DNA from: a virus
Reading direction: 5' to 3' (one strand)
Virus record (IMG/VR): IMGVR_UViG_3300023179_000247
Coordinates: 1 to 38,989 of that record
Length of the DNA stretch: 38,989 nucleotides
Positions 11,415 through 18,856 of this stretch are shown here, in pieces (position 1 is the stretch's first letter; each line of letters opens with the position of its first letter). The position numbers and the translations under genes were made by a program. Below the pieces are notes generated by a model. That model searched no databases, had not been told where the DNA came from, and saw only the letters and a list, made by a program, of their open reading frames with translations.

Positions 11415-11457
11415 CTTTAACCAGGATTTGCAATTTTTGTCAATTCAGTGCTAAAAT
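11415..11457. promoter_or_regulatory. Divergent promoters for the basic protein and the late operon
   Basis: Leftward: TTGACA (11443-11438), 17 nt, TTAAAG (11420-11415), start near 11408. Rightward: TTGCAA (11428-11433), 18 nt, TAAAAT (11452-11457) preceded by TGC, an extended -10. The two are interleaved, so they should compete. The rightward one is the best candidate for the start of the long late transcript beginning with the small terminase gene at 11473. Confidence 0.65.
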
Positions 11458-11472
11458 TGTGGTGGGTGAGCC

Positions 11473-11928
11473 ATGACAGAACAAAAAACTGAACAGAATC
11501 AAGTTGTTGTCAAGAAAAAGGGCAGGCCACGAAGCGGCCCTACAAGCTATGGCTTTGAACGCGGCAATAGAATCTCGAAGGAAACGCAATATGGTGAGCC
11601 TAAAGGCAACCTGCCTAATTGGTCAATTCGCGGCGCAATGAGGCGGATAGCAGCACAGAACATTACTCTTGATGGGCCTGACAGCAAAATGTCGCTGCAT
11701 CCAATACATATTTTCGGCAAGAGGCCGATAAAAGTTGCAGAAATGATAGCGCTTAAGCAAGTGCAGAAGGCAATTCAGAATGGCGACAACACCAGCGCAC
11801 AAATGATTCTTGACCAAGTCGACGGCAAGCAACCGGATACGCTGATTCAGAATACCAACGCTTTCGCTGTGCCGATGCCTCTTGATAAAGAAAAGTGGGC
11901 CAAAAAGTATTCTCACAGCGAAGAATGA
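11473..11928 (+). CDS. Small terminase subunit-like protein (DUF5681-like)
   Basis: This is a 151-residue protein. The N-terminus has an AT-hook-like KKKGRPRSGP segment. The centre IKVAEMIALKQVQKAIQNGD plus QMILDQVDGKQPD is like DUF5681/phage small terminase subunits, in which such a helical module precedes a VEGK-type end. Its stop overlaps the large terminase start (ATGA), the usual terS-terL order. It presumably recognises phage DNA and recruits the large subunit for packaging. Sequence similarity is modest, so position carries much of the call. Confidence 0.65.
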   Translation: MTEQKTEQNQVVVKKKGRPRSGPTSYGFERGNRISKETQYGEPKGNLPNWSIRGAMRRIAAQNITLDGPDSKMSLHPIHIFGKRPIKVAEMIALKQVQKAIQNGDNTSAQMILDQVDGKQPDTLIQNTNAFAVPMPLDKEKWAKKYSHSEE

Positions 11929-14195
11929 TTATATGGCAACCGCAGCCAGGGCCACAAACGGCGCTGCTTGAGTGCACAGCCGAAGATGTTTTTTATGGCG
12001 GCGCGCGCGGCGGCGGCAAGACAGATGCAATGCTTGGCGAATGGGCGCAACACGCTAGCATATACGGCAAGGATGCAGTGGGCGTATTCTTTCGGCGTGA
12101 ATTGCCGCAGCTTGATGATGCCATTGCCCGTTCAAAGGAACTTTATTCCCAGATAGGCGCTGAATGGCAAGAGCAGAAAAAGCAATGGGTCTTCCCTAAT
12201 GGCGCATGGTTGCGTTTTCGCCCGCTTGAGCGCGACCAAGATGCCGAGAAGTATCAGGGACAACGGGCCACGCGCGTTTACGTTGAGGAGTTAACTCAAT
12301 TCCCCGACCCGCGTCCTATCGATAAGCTTTACGCTATCTTGCGAAGCGCGGCTGGCGTTCCTTGCTTTTTCAGGGCAACAGGCAACCCAGGCGGGCCTGG
12401 CACAACCTGGGTTAAGCGCCGATACATTGAGCCAGCGCCGCGAGGATGGAAGATATTCCCCGCAACCAATTCAGAAGGCAAGCCCATTCGTGGCTTTGAG
12501 CGTTTGTATATCCCCAGCAAAGTCACTGATAACAAAATATTACTTAAGAATGACCCTGATTATACCGAGAGGCTAAAGCTATCCGGCCCTCCACAATTGG
12601 TGCAAGCTTGGCTTGATGGTAACTGGGACAGCATCGAGGGCGCGGCGTTTGAGAAGCTTAGCCGTGATAAGCACATGGTTCGTGCGTTTGACATTCCTGA
12701 GCACTGGACGCGGTTTATGGGGATTGACTGGGGCAGCGCTAAACCCTTCGCGGTTCTATGGGCCACTGTTGTCGATGGTGGCGTATTGCTGGCCGCTAAG
12801 AATGGCTGGCCTGATACTTACTTGCCGAATGGCGCAATAGTCATTTATCGGGAATTTTACGGCAGTAACGGCAGGCCTAACGAGGGGTTGCGCTGGGAAT
12901 CAAGCGTTGTAGCTCAAAAGATACTTGAGATTGAGGGCGAAGAGCGCATTGATTATCGCATTGGTGATAGCGCGATGTGGGCTAGTGATGACGGCGCAAG
13001 CGTTGAAAGCAAGATGTTTCAGGCTAGTAATGGCAAGATTGCTATGAGGCAATCCCAAAAGGACAGGCGCATGAATTACCAAGCTATAAGAGAGAGGCTC
13101 TTTGGCGATGGTGACAGGCCGATGCTTTTCATTGGCGAGAATTGCGCGAATATGTGGCGCACGTTGCCTGCATTGTCGCTTGATGCGCGTGAGCCTGAAA
13201 AGGGCTGGGATTCTAACCAGGAAGACCATTGCTTTCCGCATTACACGCCGATTCTAACGAAAAATGGCATCAAGCGTATAAAAGACTGTGATGGCGTGAT
13301 GGTTATGGCTAGGGGTGGTTTTTTTAATGCTAAGTTATGGCAAGAAACGCTGAAAGAGATTTATATTATCGTTTTTGACAATGGCGAAATAATAGAAACA
13401 ACCGGCAATCATCCATTATTGACTAGTGGTGGTTTGTTTGTAAGATGTGATGAACTACATTCCGGAGATAAGCTTTCATGCGTGTTTTCGTTATCAACGA
13501 AAGGTGCCAACAGTTTGGTGGAAAGAATTATTGGCTTTGCGGCAAATACTATCAACGGCGTGGTGTTAGGTTGCATAGGGTTGTATGGCAGTTTTACAAC
13601 GGAGAAATCCCAAACGGAAAGAATAACCACGTGCATCACAGGGATGGCAATAGGGCGAATAATGATATTGAGAATCTTGAGCTTATTAGCGCCTCTAAGC
13701 ATTTATCTGAACACATGGCAGAAAGATTTGCTTGCGAGCAATATCGACAAAGAAACAAAATCAACATTGCCAAAGCGAATATTGCGGCTGCTGATTGGCA
13801 TAAGTCACAAGTTGGCAGGGCATGGCACTCACAACACGCTAAAGAGGCTTATCAAAAGCGCCAGGCGGATGATTTTACATGCATACATTGTGGCGGGATT
13901 TTTAAGTCAAGGGCAAAAAGAAAAAACATTTATTACTGCACGAACAGATGCGCCGCAGCCGACTGGAGAAAAAAGAATCCTGACTATTATAAAAACAGCG
14001 CAAAAGAAGCGCGTTATAAATCTAACCGTCAATGAGGTGGAGGAATATGTTATCGGTAATGGCTTGATAGCGCATAATTGCGCTGATGTCCTCGGATACA
14101 TGTGCCGCGAGGTTCCTTATCGTAACACTATCAACAGCCGAGCAAGTCAAGCTGAAGCTGAATATAAACGCTTGCTGAAAAAGTTTAAGTCATGA
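11925..14195 (+). CDS. terL: Large terminase subunit interrupted by an intein
   Basis: The precursor is 756 residues; removing the intein leaves 473, a normal TerL length. Walker A is YGGARGGGKT (24-33), Walker B RVYVEELTQF, and the RuvC-like nuclease starts at MGIDWGSAKPF, with GDSAMWASDDG as a second acidic site. Extein joins ...SNQEDH to CADVLGYMC, reconstituting the (T/E)DH-xAD-xx-Y motif that supplies the last nuclease Asp. ATG 11925 overlaps the upstream stop; the longer frame to 11895 is rejected. It pumps phage DNA into proheads and cuts concatemers. Activity requires intein removal, since the insertion splits the nuclease domain. Confidence 0.95.
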   Translation: MIIWQPQPGPQTALLECTAEDVFYGGARGGGKTDAMLGEWAQHASIYGKDAVGVFFRRELPQLDDAIARSKELYSQIGAEWQEQKKQWVFPNGAWLRFRPLERDQDAEKYQGQRATRVYVEELTQFPDPRPIDKLYAILRSAAGVPCFFRATGNPGGPGTTWVKRRYIEPAPRGWKIFPATNSEGKPIRGFERLYIPSKVTDNKILLKNDPDYTERLKLSGPPQLVQAWLDGNWDSIEGAAFEKLSRDKHMVRAFDIPEHWTRFMGIDWGSAKPFAVLWATVVDGGVLLAAKNGWPDTYLPNGAIVIYREFYGSNGRPNEGLRWESSVVAQKILEIEGEERIDYRIGDSAMWASDDGASVESKMFQASNGKIAMRQSQKDRRMNYQAIRERLFGDGDRPMLFIGENCANMWRTLPALSLDAREPEKGWDSNQEDHCFPHYTPILTKNGIKRIKDCDGVMVMARGGFFNAKLWQETLKEIYIIVFDNGEIIETTGNHPLLTSGGLFVRCDELHSGDKLSCVFSLSTKGANSLVERIIGFAANTINGVVLGCIGLYGSFTTEKSQTERITTCITGMAIGRIMILRILSLLAPLSIYLNTWQKDLLASNIDKETKSTLPKRILRLLIGISHKLAGHGTHNTLKRLIKSARRMILHAYIVAGFLSQGQKEKTFITARTDAPQPTGEKRILTIIKTAQKKRVINLTVNEVEEYVIGNGLIAHNCADVLGYMCREVPYRNTINSRASQAEAEYKRLLKKFKS
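13230..14078 (+). mobile_element. Intein in TerL (283 residues)
   Basis: It starts at Cys (CFPHYTPILTKNGIKRI, block A). Block B is TTGNHPLLT (T-x-x-H). Block F is RVINLTVNEVEEYVIGNGL, and it ends with His-Asn (GLIAHN, block G) followed by Cys as the +1 extein residue. All residues needed for standard class 1 splicing are present. The splicing parts are the first about 82 residues and the last about 35; the region between is read in a frame that does not encode the endonuclease and looks like a low-quality Ile/Leu/Thr/Lys-rich linker. The HNH gene at 13478-14035 lies inside in another frame. Confidence 0.92.
13478..14035 (+). CDS. HNH homing endonuclease nested out of frame in the intein
   Basis: This is a 185-residue protein. 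An N-terminal strand-rich region (YYQRRGVRLHRVVWQFYNGE) leads to HVHHRDGNRANNDIENLELI, the HNH core with paired His and Asn residues, as in HNH_3-type endonucleases of introns and free-standing genes. A C-terminal Cys4 element (CIHCGG ... YYCTNRC) could bind zinc. GGAG lies 10 nt before ATG 13478. It is shifted by 2 nt relative to the intein frame (13230), ends 43 nt before the intein end, and its 3' part overlaps intein block F. It probably cuts intein-free terL alleles and so spreads the element. Confidence 0.92.
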   Translation: MRVFVINERCQQFGGKNYWLCGKYYQRRGVRLHRVVWQFYNGEIPNGKNNHVHHRDGNRANNDIENLELISASKHLSEHMAERFACEQYRQRNKINIAKANIAAADWHKSQVGRAWHSQHAKEAYQKRQADDFTCIHCGGIFKSRAKRKNIYYCTNRCAAADWRKKNPDYYKNSAKEARYKSNRQ

Positions 14196-14251
14196 CTATT
14201 GACTTACACATGCAAATCATGGTTAATGTGTGGCAACGCTGAGAGGCTTGA

Positions 14252-15028
14252 ATGAGTGAATGCGGGCCGATAGTTTACATAGGCTATGACAACCGAGAGC
14301 CTATTGCGTTTGATGTTTTGGCCTCCTCGATAAAGCTACGAACAGAGCAAGATGTTAAGATATTCAAGCTTGACCACAGGGTGTTAAGAAAGCAAAGGCG
14401 GTTTACGCGACCTTGGTTGATTGATGCTGATACGGGCAATTTTAGGGATTTGATTGATGGCAAGCCGTTTAGCACTGAATTTAGCCATACGAGATTTCTT
14501 GTGCCGGATTTGCAGGATTATCAGGGGTGGGCGTTGTTTATGGATTGTGACATGATATTTCAGAGCGATATTAAAAAGCTTTGGGAGTTGAGGGACAATA
14601 GATTTGCCGTGATGGTTGTGAAGCATAACCACAAGGGGCAGGAATCTAAGTTAAAAATGGATGACAGGGTGCAACTTAACTATCACAGAAAGAATTGGTC
14701 TAGTTTTGTGATGTGGAATTGTGCGCATCCTAGCAACAGGCGGATGAATTGTGCGCGGGTTAATATGTGGAGCGGGACACAATTGCATTGTTTCAGTTGG
14801 TTATCTGATAACGAGATTGGCGAATTGCCAAAGTCTTACAACTGGATGGCTGGTGTGAGTCCTGTTGATGTTGCGCCTGATGTTATTCACTACACCGAGG
14901 GTGGCCCGTGGTTCGAGAATTGCTTAGATGTTCCTTTGGCTGATTTATGGGTCAAGGAGTATAAGTTAATGAAGCGACATAGGCATGAATTGATATATGA
15001 AAACTTGCCTTGTGATGACGCGCCATGA
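14252..15028 (+). CDS. Glycosyltransferase, GT-A fold, GT8-like
   Basis: This is a 258-residue protein. It starts with VYIGYDNREPIAFDVLASSI, typical of phage/bacterial GT8-like transferases, and has the metal-binding DxD as MDCDMIF (residues 98-100), then a late PDVIHYTEGGPW. No membrane segment, so probably cytoplasmic. GAGAGG lies before ATG 14252. It opens a five-gene sugar-related module between terL and the portal gene; the next gene overlaps by 4 nt. The acceptor is unknown: phage proteins, DNA or host surface glycan are all possible. Confidence 0.85.
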   Translation: MSECGPIVYIGYDNREPIAFDVLASSIKLRTEQDVKIFKLDHRVLRKQRRFTRPWLIDADTGNFRDLIDGKPFSTEFSHTRFLVPDLQDYQGWALFMDCDMIFQSDIKKLWELRDNRFAVMVVKHNHKGQESKLKMDDRVQLNYHRKNWSSFVMWNCAHPSNRRMNCARVNMWSGTQLHCFSWLSDNEIGELPKSYNWMAGVSPVDVAPDVIHYTEGGPWFENCLDVPLADLWVKEYKLMKRHRHELIYENLPCDDAP

Positions 15029-15675
15029 GTGTTTTTTATAACCAAAGCGCAAGATTATGTGTGTGCGTGCCGACGATGGGCAGGCCTAAGGGCTTTAACA
15101 GGCTTTTGCAGAGCATTCAGGATACGGCGACAACGGGGCGCGTGAGCGTGTTGGTTGATATTCAGGGCAAGCCAGATGGCTATGACCTGAACAACAAACT
15201 TGTGGCGAAGGTGTTTGAATCACCTGTTGGCCAGCCAACTGTATATCGCTGGAATCGCATGTTTTATTATGGCGAAAAGCAGTCTTTGGGCGATTTCTAC
15301 ATGCTTGGCGCTGATGACATGGTTTTTCTGGATAAGGGCTGGGATGAGTTTTTTAGCACGCCTGATAGTGCGGGGTATTTTGTTTTTCACTTGCAAGACA
15401 CGAGGGATGTTGACGGAACGCCTCATCCTATTGTGAAGCATACCGAGCCTTATTTGGTTCACCCAGGCTTTTTGCATTGGTATGGCGACACACACCTTGT
15501 GGAGAATGCGCGGAATAGCAATGAGTTCAAGCATATTCGCACGCATCGATTAGCGCATATTAAGCCGAGTGATGTTGGCGTTTGTGATGAAACTCATTTG
15601 ATGATACGCAAAATGGGATGGCGTGAGCGCGATAAGGAATTTTATAATTATCTCAAATTGGATGATGGCGGTTAA
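15025..15675 (+). CDS. Family 2-like glycosyltransferase
   Basis: This is a 216-residue protein. CVCVPTMGRPKGFNRLLQSI is a GT2-style start (P-T-x-x-R-P), and GDFYMLGADDMVFLDKGWDE carries a D-D metal/nucleotide site where GT2 enzymes have DxD. The C-terminal half has YLVHPGFLHWYGDTHL, usual for short phage GT2-like proteins. Overlaps its neighbours on both sides by 4 or 0 nt, so it is in one operon with them. Substrate unknown. Confidence 0.8.
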   Translation: MSVFYNQSARLCVCVPTMGRPKGFNRLLQSIQDTATTGRVSVLVDIQGKPDGYDLNNKLVAKVFESPVGQPTVYRWNRMFYYGEKQSLGDFYMLGADDMVFLDKGWDEFFSTPDSAGYFVFHLQDTRDVDGTPHPIVKHTEPYLVHPGFLHWYGDTHLVENARNSNEFKHIRTHRLAHIKPSDVGVCDETHLMIRKMGWRERDKEFYNYLKLDDGG

Positions 15676-16671
15676 ATGAAAGTCTGGATAACGGGAATTG
15701 CTGGCTTTTTGGGCAGTCACTTGGCTGATACGCTTGTCCGTGGCGGTTATGAGGTATTTGGGAATGACAGCCTGATTTGCGGCGATGTATCGAATTATGA
15801 CAAGTTTGCGATGCTGGATTGTTGTCACCAAATTTCTATGGTGACGCAATTAAGGCAATTTGCGCCAGATGTTCTTGTGCATTGCGCGGCCACGGCTCAT
15901 GAGGGGTTTAGCAGCTTTAGCCCGTCTTTTATCACGCGAAACATTTATGAAGCGAGTGTGGCAACGTTTAGCGCGGCGATAGCGGCGGGCGTGAAGCGCA
16001 TTGTGTTTATGTCGAGCATGTCGCGTTATGGCGATAACGTTCCGCCTTTTACTGAAGACATGAGGCCAAGGCCTGTTGACCCATATGCGGTGGCGAAGGT
16101 TGCGGCTGAGGATACGTTACGAATCCTTTGCGAAACACATGGCGTGGCTTGGTCTGTCTTGGTGCCGCATAACATTATCGGCCCGCGGCAAAGGTATACT
16201 GACCCTTATCGGAATGTCGCCAGCATTATGATTAACCGATGTTTGCAGGGCAAGGGGCCTGTTATTTACGGCGATGGCATGCAGACAAGGTGTTTCAGCC
16301 CTATCGAGGATTGCTTGCCGTCGATTGTTCGGGCTGTTAATGGCGAAGCTGATGGTGAGGTGGTTAACATTGGGCCGGATGATTATGAGATAACGATTTT
16401 GGATTTGGCTGGCAGGGTGAGCGCTTTAACTGGTTATGATGGGCCGTATGAGTTTTTTCCTGACAGGCCGAATGAAGTGAAACATGCTTATTGCAGCAGC
16501 ATGAAAGCGCGAAAGCTTTTGAAGTATCAGCAGCAGAATCATTTGGATAACTGTTTACGCGACATGGTTCGTCATATTCAGCAGCATGGCATTAAGCCGT
16601 TTGATTATCGCTTTCCGCTTGAGATTATCAACGACCGCACGCCCAAAACATGGCTGGAGAGGAAAATATGA
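15676..16671 (+). CDS. NAD-dependent sugar epimerase/dehydratase
   Basis: This is a 331-residue extended SDR protein. The dinucleotide motif is TGIAGFLGSH (G7, G10, G13), the catalytic Tyr and Lys are Y137 and K141 in DPYAVAKVAAE, and a Ser near 113-114 (FMSSMSRYG) completes the triad. C-terminal PNEVKHAYCSS is typical of nucleotide-sugar 4-epimerases. It probably converts a host nucleotide sugar into the donor used by the glycosyltransferases around it. ATG 15676 directly follows the previous stop. Confidence 0.9.
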   Translation: MKVWITGIAGFLGSHLADTLVRGGYEVFGNDSLICGDVSNYDKFAMLDCCHQISMVTQLRQFAPDVLVHCAATAHEGFSSFSPSFITRNIYEASVATFSAAIAAGVKRIVFMSSMSRYGDNVPPFTEDMRPRPVDPYAVAKVAAEDTLRILCETHGVAWSVLVPHNIIGPRQRYTDPYRNVASIMINRCLQGKGPVIYGDGMQTRCFSPIEDCLPSIVRAVNGEADGEVVNIGPDDYEITILDLAGRVSALTGYDGPYEFFPDRPNEVKHAYCSSMKARKLLKYQQQNHLDNCLRDMVRHIQQHGIKPFDYRFPLEIINDRTPKTWLERKI

Positions 16672-17258
16672 CAAGCTTCAACGAGCGTTGGGACTTTGCG
16701 CTGAAAGCCTCAAAGCGTCCTGTTGTGCAAAACAGGAACGAGTTAGAGCATATTTTTAACATGATAAAGTTGCGCGGTGCCAAGTCTTATTTGGAGATAG
16801 GCACGGCTGAGGGATTAACGGCCTATGTTTTGGCGGGCGCGTTGGATGCGTGCAGCAGGATTGTTTGCGTTGATTTTTGCGAGCCGCATTGTGAGGCAAC
16901 GCGAACATTGTTGCTTAATAAGCTGGAGATGGAAGGGCATAGCGTTATGATGTATAAGGGCAACTCAAGGAATCCTGAGGTTGTTTCCGAAGTTAGCCGC
17001 AGCGTTTATGATGTTGTATTGATTGATGGCGACCATACATTTGAGGGCGTTAAGGCCGATACAATCAATTACGCGCATTTAGCGAATAAATATGTTTTTT
17101 GGCATGATGTGATTGCGTGTACTAGTGTGGCGAATTACATAAGTTTGATGAACGACACGTTTAACAGCACGGTTTATTTTGACCCTGATGGCAACCATTT
17201 GGCTGTGATGGGGCCCGAAAGGGTTTATGGCTATGCAATCAAGGAGATTCGCATATGA
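16668..17258 (+). CDS. Class I SAM-dependent methyltransferase
   Basis: This is a 196-residue protein. The SAM motif YLEIGTAEGLTAYVLAGAL (motif I) and VYDVVLIDGDHTFEGVKAD (post-II/acid loop with metal-like D-x-D-H) match the methyltransferase_24/CmcI-like group of O-methyltransferases. ATG 16668 has GGAGAGG 5 nt upstream and overlaps the epimerase stop; the frame open to 16650 is not used. In this context it may methylate a sugar made or transferred by its neighbours. Confidence 0.85.
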   Translation: MTSFNERWDFALKASKRPVVQNRNELEHIFNMIKLRGAKSYLEIGTAEGLTAYVLAGALDACSRIVCVDFCEPHCEATRTLLLNKLEMEGHSVMMYKGNSRNPEVVSEVSRSVYDVVLIDGDHTFEGVKADTINYAHLANKYVFWHDVIACTSVANYISLMNDTFNSTVYFDPDGNHLAVMGPERVYGYAIKEIRI

Positions 17259-18856
17259 AGACTTTTGTTGTCACAACATTTTCGGCGCAGGGTTTTGATT
17301 TATATGGCCGTGATTTTTTGCTTGGTTTTTGCAAGCATTGGCCTAAGGATGTTGGGCTTTTTCTTAAGGTTGATAACGAGGAGGAGGCCAAGCGCGTCGC
17401 TGAATTTATCAATGAGAGCGTTGATAAAAACAGGTTAATTGTTGGTTATTATGGGAAATCTGACGAACATGAGAATTTTCTGAAGATAGCGCATGATGAT
17501 AAGACGAATTACCGCATGCAGCCTGTCAGGTTTAGCCATAAGCCAGCGGCATTGGTTGATGCGCTTATTGAATTGGAGCAATACAAGCCTGATTATATTA
17601 TTTGGCTTGATGCTGACGTTATCACAAGCGATACTGTGACGGCTGAAGATTTGGCGGCGTGTTTGCCTGTGGGCGATGCGTGCGTTGCTTATTTGGGTCG
17701 CAAGGATTATGACCATCTTGAGGCTGGTTTTGTGGCGTATAAGTTGCCTGAAGGGGCTGAGATTATTCAAAAGCTTTGGGCTTTTTGGAAAAGCGGGTCA
17801 ATTTTTGAGCAAAAAGAGCAACACGACAGCTATTTGCTGCAAACGCTGTTAACGCCTGAAAACAGCACGAATCTGACAGAAGGTAAACCTGGCGTTGAGA
17901 TATGGCCGCATTTTCCGATTGGCTTGAAAAGTCATCATTACAAGGGCAATCAGAAGTTAGAGAGAGTTGCGCCGCAGAACGGCAACATTAAGTTTGTGAC
18001 GAAAAATTGTTTACCTGATAACCAGATTATAGAAAACATTCGAATGAACAACCGCATTCTGAAGCATTGGTTATCGCCTTGCCAGCCTCATGATTTAACA
18101 GCGGTTATGGTGGCGGCCGGGCCTAGTTTTTACGGGCATGAGCTTGCGCGGCATTTAACGCCAGAAAAAAGGATAATTTGCGTTAAGAACGCGCTGACGA
18201 GAACGGCGGAGGCTGGATATAGTCCTTGGGGATGTGTCTTGCTTGACCCAAGACAGCATGTTGAGGAGTTTGTGCAAAAACCCGACACAAATACAATTTA
18301 CTTTGCGGCGAGCATGGTTAACCCCAGCGTGACAAGCTGGTTAATGAAGTGTGGCGCAACTGTTGTTGGTTATCATGCGCCGACAGGCGCTAATGAAGCG
18401 CATCTTTATGAGGGCATGCTTGGTTCTATTGTGCATTTTGGCAGCGCTAGCGCCACGAGGGGCATAAGCCTTGCGCGGATGTTGGGGTTCAGCAGGTTCC
18501 ATTTGATAGGCTATGACTTGTCTTATGATGATGGCATGGACAAGTCTGAAAAAGAGATTGACGGCAATTTGAAAAACGAGGTGATGACGATAACCTTGAA
18601 TGGTTTGAAGGGCATGGAGAGAAGCCGCAATTTTGAGGGGCAGAAGCAATGGTTTGCGCAAGGGCAGGAATTAGAGGAGTTGTTTAAGATTCCTGAGCTG
18701 ACGTTTACGGCTGAGGGGCATGGGCTTGCACCGTGGATTTTGCACTATATTAAGGCTATGGAATTAGCAAAAATAAAACAATGCGGATATACTGAAAAGC
18801 CAGAGTTTAACCTTTGGCTAAAGGATATAGGCCGTGGCGATAAGCGAACAACTTGA
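17255..18856 (+). CDS. Two-domain protein: glycosyltransferase plus DUF115
   Basis: This is a 533-residue protein. Residues about 1-250 form a GT-A glycosyltransferase-like domain with YIIWLDADVI (D119, D121). Residues about 280-505 match DUF115 (MptE/Maf-related): DLTAVMVAAGPSFYGHELAR, then HFGSASATRGISLARMLG and FHLIGYDLSYDDG. DUF115/Maf proteins transfer nonulosonic-type sugars to flagellins or handle nucleotide substrates. The fusion suggests one protein makes and extends a glycan. It overlaps the portal gene by 23 nt, so the module is embedded in the virion operon. Confidence 0.85.
   Translation: MKTFVVTTFSAQGFDLYGRDFLLGFCKHWPKDVGLFLKVDNEEEAKRVAEFINESVDKNRLIVGYYGKSDEHENFLKIAHDDKTNYRMQPVRFSHKPAALVDALIELEQYKPDYIIWLDADVITSDTVTAEDLAACLPVGDACVAYLGRKDYDHLEAGFVAYKLPEGAEIIQKLWAFWKSGSIFEQKEQHDSYLLQTLLTPENSTNLTEGKPGVEIWPHFPIGLKSHHYKGNQKLERVAPQNGNIKFVTKNCLPDNQIIENIRMNNRILKHWLSPCQPHDLTAVMVAAGPSFYGHELARHLTPEKRIICVKNALTRTAEAGYSPWGCVLLDPRQHVEEFVQKPDTNTIYFAASMVNPSVTSWLMKCGATVVGYHAPTGANEAHLYEGMLGSIVHFGSASATRGISLARMLGFSRFHLIGYDLSYDDGMDKSEKEIDGNLKNEVMTITLNGLKGMERSRNFEGQKQWFAQGQELEELFKIPELTFTAEGHGLAPWILHYIKAMELAKIKQCGYTEKPEFNLWLKDIGRGDKRTT

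Noticed and set aside
13900-13940. AAAAAAC slippery sequence in the HNH gene as a programmed frameshift back to the intein frame
   Set aside because: The heptamer is in the HNH zero frame, but a -1 slip leads to the third frame, not the intein frame.
14192-14242. 16-codon ORF overlapping the terL stop (MTIDLHMQIMVNVWQR)
   Set aside because: No SD and no features; the gap to the next gene is short enough to be a plain leader.
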